NCBI GenBank assembly: GCA_032358165.1
Contig: JAALGY010000012.1
Span: forward strand, 2,542,001 to 2,606,000
Direction: 5' to 3'
DNA: 64,000 bases
DNA from: Diplosphaera chodatii
Lineage: Eukaryota; Chlorophyta; Trebouxiophyceae; Prasiolales; Stichococcaceae
How positions within the stretch are numbered: the first letter of the stretch is position 1; each line of letters begins with the position of its first letter. The notes under the pieces were generated by a model, which ran no database searches, had not been told where the DNA came from, and saw only the letters and a list, made by a program, of their open reading frames with translations. Shown here piece after piece: positions 11,877 to 20,905 of this stretch. The translations under genes and the position numbers were made by a program.

Positions 11877-12318
11877 CTCTTTGCGTTCACCGCGGAGCGA
11901 GCTAGCTTAAACCCTAAGCGTCGATTTCCGACACGGCTGATGGTGCCGTCCGGCCGTCCGCGCTGCCAGCTTGTGGCCTGAAATTACCTCGTCCATCTCT
12001 TGCACTGTGGCAAACGATGTCGCAGGGCGAAGAGCTCTGCCTGCCGTGCGGCGAGCAAGCTGAATTTCACGAATGGTTATGTCCTCGTCGGTAAGGGGCA
12101 GAAATTAAGTTTTTGGCGAAACGAGGGCCGCGACGCCACTGGCCCACAGTCTTTCAGGATACACGGCCTCTTCCGGCATCCGCTCCCCTTTGCATGCTTC
12201 CCTTATGCCGGTGAGGGACAAACTCGCGTCTCGCACGTGCGAACGCCAGTTGTTCTCTTCTTCGAGGGATCTAAGAGTATAATTCCCTATTTGCCCCCAG
12301 GCCCTTGACCAGTGACCG

Positions 12319-12798
12319 GCAGAGTGGCGTGCATCACTGCGGTTGCATTTAGGTCACACGCACGTATTTCCTCATAGTCCACGGTCATGTCCGCATGACC
12401 GTGCGGCTCTTGCACCCAGATGTCGTATTTCTGCATTGTTCCGATGGGGAACCCCTAGGGGCCCACGGTTTACCCCAGTGCTAACCTTGACCTCTTTGCC
12501 TATTGCAAATTTATCTGAGTACAGTGACCCTCCTAGCGGGACTCTGGACTTGCTGGGCTCCCTCGGCGTCGACTACTCTTCATTGCAGCCGGCGGGGTTG
12601 CGGGTGTCTCCTGGGCTTGCGCTTGCGCTCCCAACCCCCAACCCCGCTGACGTTTAAAAGTCTGAATGTACAGGTGACCCCAGCTCGTTCAGCCCGGCTC
12701 CTGCCTGCTTTCCTGGTGCATCTGCGGTTGAGGTATGCTTACACTTGTATGTCGGGCCCAGGAGACCATGCATCTGCTTGCTAGGCACGCCACTCTGC
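12319..12798. repeat. 14-bp inverted repeat pair bounding 480 bp
   Basis: GCAGAGTGGCGTGC at 12319-12332 recurs exactly in reverse complement at 12785-12798. A 14-bp match at this spacing is unlikely by chance, so these may be ends of a small inserted segment. Confidence 0.5.
12380..12403. repeat. perfect 10-bp hairpin
   Basis: CACGGTCATG (12380-12389), 4-nt loop tccg, CATGACCGTG (12394-12403). It lies between the two 14-bp inverted repeats. Confidence 0.75.
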
Positions 12799-13483
12799 AA
12801 GTGTATCACGACTTGTTTCGCTGAGTACGTTCATAGACTACCCCGCTGACTGGGAGTGCAGTGTGCCCTAGTCAGCTGGAGAAAATACCCAGGCCCTTTA
12901 CTTTCGTCGCCATGCGGCGTGTCTTTACAGTTTCTGATAGTCCCCTGTACTTATGCAGTACAGTAAAGTTTTCTCCCCACGCGGTCCCTGTAAGAGTCGT
13001 GAATTCCCCGTCAATTCGAACGCTCGTCACGACCGGTGTGGTGCCCGCGAGGCCCGGCGGCCCGCCGTGGGCTGTTCAGTACGGTTAGCTTGCAGTGACC
13101 AACGGCCAGGCGACCACTGGGATGCACGCCGTTGAGAGATCCAAACTTACCGTCGCAACCGCGAGCGGCACGATGCACCGCTGCAACTGCGCTTCCGCGT
13201 GGGGAGTCTGCGCTAGTACAGCTTGCCTATGCGGGGTGTGCGGCTGCTGTGCTGCGCTGCCGGTGCGGATCGGACGTCACCGGCAACTGCTGAAAGCCTA
13301 TCGCGTCGTTCGCGTGGCGTTCATGCACACTCTAATCATATCGCATGGATGTCTGTCACGGATGACTTGCGTCTGCATTCCGATTGCATGCTGCCGTTGC
13401 AGCAGCATTTGCACGGCACGTGCCTGCATCACTGCGTCGTTTGCCAACCCTCTGAGGCCCCTTTTGACCCCTATATGTCAACT

Positions 13484-13489
13484 GCTCAT
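13484..13489. repeat. left copy of putative target-site duplication GCTCAT
   Basis: GCTCAT lies one base outside the left arm of the inverted-repeat element. The identical hexamer abuts the right arm at 19011-19016. Confidence 0.5.
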
Positions 13490-13490
13490 G

Positions 13491-14023
13491 CAGTCATGTA
13501 GGGCACCTTAACACTAGGCAAGAAAGGGTGGTTTTGATAGCAGAATTTCAGTGGGGCTGTGCCGATTGATAGCTGGTCCTGTGCAGATTGATAGCTGCGA
13601 ACGCGGCTAAGTGCCGCCAGCACACAGCCCCTCAACATGCGCGACCCGTCTCAGAACATACTTTGCCATCTTGTCGGGGCCATCTGGTAGGGTGTGACCT
13701 CTCGCACCGGCGATGCAGCACGCTATACCGTCCTGCGTCGAGGACCCTCCGGCAGCTAAACCGGCAGCATTCGAGGCCCACGCACAGTGACAGCCCCGCG
13801 TGCCGCAGCGGCGAAGGCCGGACAGTCCTGAGACTGCACTGTGCCGGGGAGACATGCGGTGGGGGCCTAGGCTGGCCGTGCACGGGTGTTTTTGGTCTGC
13901 AGGCTTGTCAGGCATGGCGTCGTGCTGCGCGCGCCTTGGGCAGATGCAGCAGGTGAGCGGCAACCTGGGAGTGGGTCTGGCATCAGGAGCACCTTCTGTG
14001 CGGCTGTGCGCCCCGTACGCCTG
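13491..14023 (+). repeat. left inverted arm (533 bp)
   Basis: It matches the reverse complement of 18478-19010 without gaps. It holds an open frame from 13588 (MIAANAAKCRQHTAPQHARP...) that also exists in the right arm on the minus strand with one residue change. An acceptor/donor pair (ctgcag ... gcagcaggtgagc) around 13,903-13,952 makes it exon-like. Confidence 0.85.
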
Positions 14024-14218
14024 CTTTCGCATGGACATCGAAGCCATTGCCCTGCCCCTGGCCGGGTGCGTTCTTGGGCTGATACTGCGTGCTCTTGGCT
14101 GATTGCATACTCGGCAATCTGCAGGATGCGTTTCTGTCACATCCTGTACTCTGAACGGATCGCCATGCGCCGATCAGGCTGCTGGCCGAGGGTCCGCCCT
14201 ATGCACATCCATCAGATG

Positions 14219-17200
14219 TCAGGTGCGTTGACTGCACGGAGTGGCGATCCGCCGGACCTATGTGCACATTGCCATCCTGATCTTGTGCCATCCACACATC
14301 GCAGAGCGTTGGGTGTCTCTCAAGGCTCTTCTTTCAGAGAAGAGCCTTTACATTGACGCACTGCGCAGGCCTCGCAGATTGCCACCAGCGCACCAATGCT
14401 AGCCGTGGCTGATGTACAATTCCGAGAACCTAGCAGCACAGCTGAGCAGCACAGCGTCAGGCAGCAGTCTCGCGGCAGTCACGGCTTTCAGTGCCGACTG
14501 AGGCGCAGCCTGTGCCTGTGCCTGTGCTTGGAACCACCACCATCTTGGTGCGCCACATATGTCATGATGCAGTCTGCACATTGGCAAGCAGCTGCCACGT
14601 ATCGTATGACATAGGACTTCTGCAGCTTCCCAGACTGATGAGCTGTGTATCTCGTTTGTGCTTCGACATTTTGCATGCTGCCAGTACAGCATCGTGCCCA
14701 TGAACCACATGCTGGTAGTGCTGTGCAGAGCAAATTCTCCTCTTCTGAGGGATGATGGCAGCCATTGCGCACATGAGCAGGTGTGGCAATTAGATGGGAG
14801 GGTGCGAGGCTGCACAGTGTGAGCGGGTGCGATGCGCTGCATTGACAACTTCCAATGCCATTCAAGTGTGCTGTCGCCATCAATTGAACACTTCCACAAG
14901 GCATAGCCAGCCAGCAGAGGCGCAGTCCTCGAGTCATTGCGGTGGGTTGCACGGGTGCGCCACATTCGTGTTGAAGCAGCTAGCCCTTGATGTGCCAAAC
15001 TGCTGCAACTGAAACGCTGGATGTGCTGCTGGGCACTGAACATCTCATGCCCTCGCAGGTGGCACCGCGTCTGCCGCCAACATCACCGTCGTATGTGGGT
15101 GCCAGCTGCAGGCGGCTGCAGCATGCGTTGCTGCCCACATTGCACCTGCCAGATGCAGGCAGTGGTGTCTGCAGCCTATTTCTCTTGGAACCATCAGTGC
15201 TCTAAGGACGCTGCATGACTTTTGGTGGTCTGTCAGGAGTCATGCGCACAGCAGTACTTGTCCTGGAGCAGCACGACATTGCAAAGTGCAGGAGAGGGCA
15301 CCTGTCCTGTATGTGGTGTTACACATGCCAGCTTGTCCGGACAGATGGAGTGCGTCATGGTTCTGTAGGTCTGCAATAGCAGGGGTGTCACAATTGATCA
15401 GTGGCAGACATGCATTGATGACCACTCGATGCACGAGCAAACCTGTGCACGGCAGTCACCCTTCGGCACTCCTGCACCATACGAATGGCGGCACTCACAC
15501 ACAAGCATACATGGTCTGATGTGCATGGTAGCGGCAGTTCAATCTCCGGACCAAACATGCAACTTGTCCTCACCGCTGTTCCAGCGCTTCCCAAACACAT
15601 TCGTGCCGGCTTTTGCATATTGACCTGCCAAGCCTATGACAATTGCTCCACATGGCACCCTGCATCCCAGGGAAGAGCTACCGCTACCTAAAGACCACAC
15701 CTGAGGAGCGCTTTGTTTGCAGCATGTTCGACACGAACTGGGACGCTGCCAATGCAGTGGATACCACATACTTATGGTCGATGGAAATAACTATACAGGC
15801 CGGACCGCCATGTGCGGCTCTCATTTGCTCCTACCTGCGCGGCAGTGTCAGAATACCTTGTAGAATGGCCTGGAACAGAACCATGCTCTGCGTGCACACA
15901 ATGCGTCCTCAGGCATGCGCCTGCACTTTGCCCTGCGCTCACAGGCAGCGCATCCTGCGCATTGCAAACTGAGCTTCAAGCACTGCGCACTGCGCACGGA
16001 CTTCCGCTATGTCCTCGAGCATTACATGTGCTAGCTCCACAAGCAATGCTGCATCTGATGTTTCACTGACGCTGGTGGACGGGAACAGTCGTATCTACCT
16101 GCAGGCATGGTTCCAGTTGAGCACATAGCAGGTCATGTCGCAATCAATCGGGTGTCCATCCCCGTGGTGAATGTATCACTCTCTGAATCACCTGGACATT
16201 CGACAGCTCAAACCTTACTGTGGTGGAAGCTGTGAAGGCGCGGCCACTGTAGGAGGAACGCAGGAGCAGCATCTTGGCCATGTCCTTTGTTGGGGCGCTG
16301 CCGACCGGATGTGCCATTGCCAGCCTGCAGTCTGATGGTTATGCGAACAGGACTGTCAGCTAGCACGAGGTTGCATGCAGGAGTATTCAGGGGTCCACTT
16401 GTAACCAGCAATGCCGATGCCTGCTCATGACATGCCTCACATCGCACTCCGTTGATTGCTGCTATGCTGCGCATACAACTGTATCACCGCTGACGCCCCT
16501 GCGCACAACGTAGACGCCGCACCGTCGCCACTTGCGGCAAAGCAGGACACTTGCCTGCTAGCAATCCCAGCGTAGCAGAGATCTCCGTCATCAAGCATAT
16601 ACCGCCCTGCTCTGCTGCTGGTCACTGTTGTCGATGTCATGGTGAGATGCCAGCAGGGCACCTGCTTTCACTGCTATATATGTCGCAACGCTGGTGTCCA
16701 CCGTTGACAACAACCCCATCAGTACTGGTCTGAGAAGTGCATGTGCGACTTCACATAGTGCGGTGACTGTGCCTGTTCTTATGCTCAAATGTGACGGATC
16801 AGTAGATCACTCCTACACTGCAGGTCACTGCAACAAACCCTGGGTTTTGCCACAATTTTGACCGCCGAATATCCAATATGATGCACGTATGCAGTCTCAG
16901 TGGCGAGGTTACTGTCAACAGTTGACTTTCAGACACCAGGCATGCCACATTCAGTGAGTGCTGGACGTTCACTGCAATCACGATTGGTATGATCTGATTG
17001 GGAGAGCAGACAATTTGCCTGGGAGCTTGTTGCAGTTGGGTATGCATGTACCATCTATCGCTTCTTTCAGCAGATCACAGTGACATGTCCAGCATGTCAA
17101 CAACCTGGCGCAAAAACTGATTGCTGTGCAGGCTTCATGCATGCGGGACTGGACCGTGTACGGAGTACGTGAGAGTGTTCTGGTGTATGTATGCGCACGA

Positions 17201-18281
17201 GTCGATTATGCCACCCGCTGCTGCTGCGCTGCACAGCAACGCTCTGCCGGCAGTGTGTGAGCGATGACCTTTCTCAGGTCACTCGCCTGCCTGCAGGCAC
17301 TATAGCCTCAGGGTGTGCCACACGTGCACACTTAGGAATTGCACTCTACTGCACAAAGAGCTTGTGGTCTGCATGATGCAGGTGGAAGGGACCCAGCAGC
17401 AGGCTTTCAAGTAGACACTTTGAGAGGTGTCCCAGTACAGCGTAGCGCCACGCAATCAACCGATATCAGCAGGGAACAAGCGGTGTGGTTAGAGAGCACC
17501 GACTACTGAAGCCAGTCCAGGTGCAGGTTGTCTTCCGCTGGCAACCAGCAATGGTGTTGCAGGCCGCACATGCAATTCACGTGCACCAGCAACACTTTAG
17601 CAACAACACTTCAGCTGCTCGCGTTCAGCCAAGACTTCATGTTAGGCGTACAAGCGTCCGCACAGGACCATCCCATGTGCACTCAGGGGTGCTGTACAGT
17701 CTGTAGGCAAAAGCAGCTGAAATCTTCGCTGCCCGTGCAGAGGCAGCTGGACATCGTAGAGAGGAGAGAGGTGCAGCCAGATGGCAGGTGCAAGCATTGG
17801 CGTAGATGTATGTTGCAGCTTGACGCATGTTGCGCTGCTGGTACATATGACAGTGAGGCTGCCACATACTGAGAAGCAACGGGACACTTTGTGAGTGTGT
17901 ATCTGTAGGGTCTGAACGGTTACAGGGCAACAGTTGCAACAGCAGCTGGCCTGGTTGCGGCTGTCGGTGGTGGATCGTCCATGGCGCTGATGCTCAGTGC
18001 TGCACCTGCTACACGCCAGCAATCTGCGGGTGCTTCTGGAGCTGACAATCTGCTGTGGGCAGTTTCAGGCCTTTGCTGACAGCAGCAGCTGCTTCCATGC
18101 TGGTTCCCAACACTGAAAGCGCATGTGCAGCGCAGGGCGTTGTGCAATGTAATGCTTCAGCTTTGCGACGTGCCAATGTTGCCCGCACGTAAAAGGGCCT
18201 ACAGGGGGTGATGGCATTACGCGGAAGCCTTGTTTGCTCGCTTGACAGCTCTCTCATGCAACCGATGGAACCTGGGCATCG
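14219..18281. other. interior of the inverted-repeat element, no gene resolved
   Basis: Four kilobases hold only short splice-compatible pieces on the plus strand. Examples are about 15,656-15,770 (containing PCIPGKSYRYLKTTPEERFV then CSMFDTNWDAAN), 16,825-16,918 (GFCHNFDRRISNMMHVCSL) and 17,070-17,158 (ITVTCPACQQPGAKTDCC). The paired cysteines suggest an extracellular or zinc-binding protein, perhaps decayed. On the minus strand, 18299-18009 starts MHIHQM, the same residues as in the left arm. I could not join these into one reading frame. Confidence 0.35.
14322..14348. repeat. perfect 11-bp hairpin
   Basis: AAGGCTCTTCT (14322-14332), loop ttcag, AGAAGAGCCTT (14338-14348). Confidence 0.75.
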
Positions 18282-18477
18282 CATCTGATGGATGTGCATG
18301 GAGGCAATCCTTCTAGTAGCAGCCCGATGGGACAGGAAGCATCGTTGCGGGCACGCAATATGACTGTAAAGCCCAGTTGGACGTCCCGGATGGGCAGTCG
18401 GCCGCAGACAGGCAGCTAACAGCCCGGAGACGCGCCCAACCCGACTCAGAGCAAAGGCTTTGATGTCGCTGCAGACT

Positions 18478-19010
18478 CAGGCGTACGGGGCGCACAGCCG
18501 CACAGAAGGTGCTGCTGATGCCAGACCCACTCCCAGGTTGCCGCTCACCTGCTGCATTTGCCCAAGGCGCGCGCAGCACGACGCCATGCCTGACAAGCCT
18601 GCAGACCAAAAACACCCGTGCACGGCCAGCCTAGGCCCCCACCGCATGTCTCCCCGGCACAGTGCAGTCTCAGGACTGTCCGGCCTTCGCCGCTGCGGCA
18701 CGCGGGGCTGTCACTGTGCGTGGGCCTCGAATGCTGCCGGTTTAGCTGCCGGAGGGTCCTCGACGCAGGACGGTATAGCGTGCTGCATCGCCGGTGCGAG
18801 AGGTCACACCCTACCAGATGGCCCCGACAAGATGGCAAAGTATGTTCTGAGACGGGTCGCGCATGTTGAGGGGCTGTGTGCTGGCGGCACTTAGCCGCGT
18901 TCGCAGCTATCAATCTGCACAGGACCAGCTATCAATCGGCACAGCCCCACTGAAATTCTGCTATCAAAACCACCCTTTCTTGCCTAGTGTTAAGGTGCCC
19001 TACATGACTG
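18478..19010 (-). repeat. right inverted arm (533 bp)
   Basis: Reverse complement of 13491-14023. Substitutions seen: one changing Arg to Lys in the shared open frame and one changing Gly to Ala near the inner end of the arm. Confidence 0.85.
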
Positions 19011-19016
19011 GCTCAT
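19011..19016. repeat. right copy of putative target-site duplication GCTCAT
   Basis: It directly abuts the right arm and is identical to 13484-13489. Confidence 0.5.
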
Positions 19017-19395
19017 CCCCTGCTCCTTCACCCCTGCAAATCCATCCATGCCTGGGGGCCTACCCATATCATACCCCCCTAAAAAAGAGGTCTTGTTGCG
19101 CCTTAGTAACGGACGTCGTGCTTTCACTTTCACTCACAGGGTTGCAACTTCGTATGGCCAGCTGGACCCATAGCTCATTCGGGAGCTGCTGCTCTTACTC
19201 ATAAACGTCGTTCGGTGCTGTCGTTGCAGTTGTTCACAGTTATCAGGCTGCCCTCACCTCCCGTGGCCTGTCCCAGGACCACCTAAAGGAGTGTCATCAA
19301 GTCCGTTGCGTTCCAGATTCCGCTTCAGGAGGTGTAAATCACGCTAGCTCTGCTGGACGATGAAAGGTGCTCTTGCGTTTCATGTGAGACTGCAG
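19017..19395. other. continuation of the unassigned island
   Basis: The texture resembles 11.7-13.5 kb and differs from the flanking genes. A plus-strand frame (about 19,198-19,363, containing VVHSYQAALTSRGLSQ) is the best open piece. If the inverted-repeat element is an insertion, this DNA was once contiguous with 13,483. Confidence 0.35.
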
Positions 19396-20277
19396 GAAGG
19401 TGCGCACGCCAATGTCCTGACAAGATTATTGTGGACAGTGAGTAACCGTTGTCCACACTGCCGCTGTGCAGCCCGTGCGTCCAGCAGCAACGAGGCTGAA
19501 CTGGGCCAGCGGCTGCTGCCAGAGCGTGCACCCAAGCCTACAGTATTGCAATGGGATAAGCGTATCAACCCTGCAGCATGTGAGTGACAAGCGTCCAGTC
19601 CATGCAGTGCATCGGTGCACATCAACGTCACGCCTCAGCAAAAAGGGCCCAATCACACAAACTCATCGTGCAATTTCATCCTTAGGCGGGCAAGCGCGCC
19701 GTGATCAGCGCGGCGCTGTTCAAGCCGCAATACACAACTGCAGGGAGGCAACCAAGGCAATGCGAGACCACGTCAGCGAGCAGCCAGCTGCACATCCCAT
19801 ACTCGAGACCATCAGTGAGCTCATCCCTCGTCTGGTGCTGACTGCCATATGTTTCCTGCTTTGCCATAACAATCCTGGTGGTGTACGTCCGTTTTGGTAT
19901 ACTTTCAGCCGCCTAGCGCTGCTGACATGGTCCGTCGTGCAGTGCCCTGGGCATCAAAACTAACGTGGCGCAAGCACGAGCAGGAGACACTGCACCGGCT
20001 GGATGACATCGATAACTCTCTGCATCTGACGGAGCACCTGCACGACCAGTGGTGTCAGCCCGAGCTCCTGGGTGAGTGTGCAGCTGCATGTGGCAGTGGT
20101 GTGACAAAGCGCCAGCTATTCGTGTGCAATAGGATGCTCTTGTCAACTTTTCCCAGGCTGTGGTGCTTTCTGCCTGCAGGTGTTATGGACTCACACGCAT
20201 TTGACTACCAGTTTGCTATCCTGATGCTGAGCTTTACAGTGGCTACTACAAATGAGGAGATAGAGGCGCTGAACTGA
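19396..20277 (+). CDS. small unidentified gene, C-terminal exons clear
   Basis: The last two exons are well supported. 19909-20071 (PPSAADMVRRAVPWASK... LHLTEHLHDQWCQPELL) ends at gtgagt, and 20180-20277 (VMDSHAFDYQFAILMLSF... EEIEALN) ends with TGA; their phases agree. Upstream, an exon-like frame (VQAAIHNCREATKAMRDHVS... LVLTAICFLLCHNN) ends near 19,882, and a shorter piece (EGAHANVLTRLLWT, 19,396-19,437) precedes a gtgagta donor. Joining the 19,882 exon to 19909 in frame would need a 26-nt intron (gtacgt...ctttcag), far shorter than others here, so that junction is doubtful. The protein has a mostly helical look with one or two hydrophobic stretches. No family is recognised. A TGTAA signal follows. 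Confidence 0.45.
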
Positions 20278-20390
20278 CTCGAGAGTGTAGGCCTTTCAAC
20301 GGGTTACCCTGGCTTACTGGACACATGCCATAATCATGGCATCCTGTTCGCACGGTTCTCTCTGTATGAGGTGTCATATTGCATCGATCT

Positions 20391-20396
20391 TGTAAT
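20391..20396 (+). promoter_or_regulatory. putative TGTAA poly(A) signal
   Basis: TGTAAT lies 113 bp after the stop at 20277. TGTAA is the usual poly(A) signal of chlorophyte green algae, which fits the organism guess. Confidence 0.45.
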
Positions 20397-20460
20397 AGTT
20401 GAGAGACAGCTGGCAGCATCCAGTGCATTCCTATGCTGCGTTATTCGCTCAGGAAATTGT

Positions 20461-20905
20461 TTTTCATCGGGATCATTACTCTGGGGATGGGCATGTGTCC
20501 TCGGGCCGCAGGGCGGGTGTCCTGGGGTGTCCTGTGGGTGCGCAGCAGGTGTCCTGGATGTCCTGCAACCAGGACAGCTCGAGGACAGGGGCGGGGACGT
20601 GGATGGGACATGGTGCAGGACGTGTGCTGGGGGCGGGTGGTGTCCTGCAGGCGTCCTGGGGGTGTCTTTCTGCAGCCTTTCCAGGACAGGGCTCCTGTGT
20701 GGTGTCCTGAAACGCTGTCTTGCACGTCTTTCACACGGTGTCCGGCTTGCACTACAGGACAGCAGCTGCACAGCCGCCGGACACCTGTTTCGCACCCATT
20801 CCTGATGCTCAAGACACCACCCGGCGCAACATCCGGGGACACTCCACAACTTGCGTGCGGGACGCCCGTGCAGGACAGCTGTGCCGCGCCGGCGGGACAC
20901 CCGCT
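20461..20905 (+). repeat. GTCCTG/CAGGAC-rich dispersed repeat, copy 1
   Basis: The segment is packed with TGTCCT and its complement AGGACA; at least seven TGTCCT occur between 20,490 and 20,720. It opens with tactctggggatgggcatg, which reappears in reverse complement at about 26,331-26,348 in the second copy. Long open frames across it have Cys/Gly-rich low-complexity translations and look like repeat artefacts. Confidence 0.65.

Larger units (their letters stand above)
11644..13483. other. unassigned island with distinct texture, several perfect hairpins
   Basis: No gene is recognised over 1.8 kb. Long open frames are almost all on the plus strand, unlike the rest of the window. One exon-like piece (about 12,000-12,091, containing EELCLPCGEQAEFHEWLCPR) runs into a strong donor (gtaagg). 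Another (about 12,519-12,657, containing DPPSGTLDLLGSLG) ends at a stop. Perfect hairpins occur at 11852-11876 and 12380-12403. The region may be a decayed mobile element or a fast-evolving gene; no reverse transcriptase, integrase or transposase motif was seen. Confidence 0.4.
13491..19010. mobile_element. 5.5-kb element bounded by long inverted repeats and a 6-bp direct repeat
   Basis: The ends (cagtcatgtagggcacctta at left, its reverse complement at right) begin inverted arms of equal length, 13491-14023 and 18478-19010. I found only two substitutions between the translated arms. A diverged but symmetric continuation reaches an identical 18-mer (atgcacatccatcagatg) at 14201-14218 and 18282-18299, offset by one base from its mirror position. 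GCTCAT flanks both sides. Very long terminal inverted repeats with a roughly 6-bp duplication occur in several DNA transposon classes, including Polinton-like and some Mutator-like elements. No transposase, integrase or polymerase motif was found inside, so this may be nonautonomous. The alternative is a tail-to-tail inverted gene duplication homogenised by gene conversion. Confidence 0.6.

Noticed and set aside
13002..13020. ccgtcaattc, reminiscent of a conserved small-subunit rRNA segment
   Set aside because: The surrounding sequence does not match rRNA; the short match is likely chance.
11644..13483. LTR retrotransposon
   Set aside because: No long direct repeats, primer-binding site, gag zinc knuckle, reverse transcriptase or integrase motif could be found.
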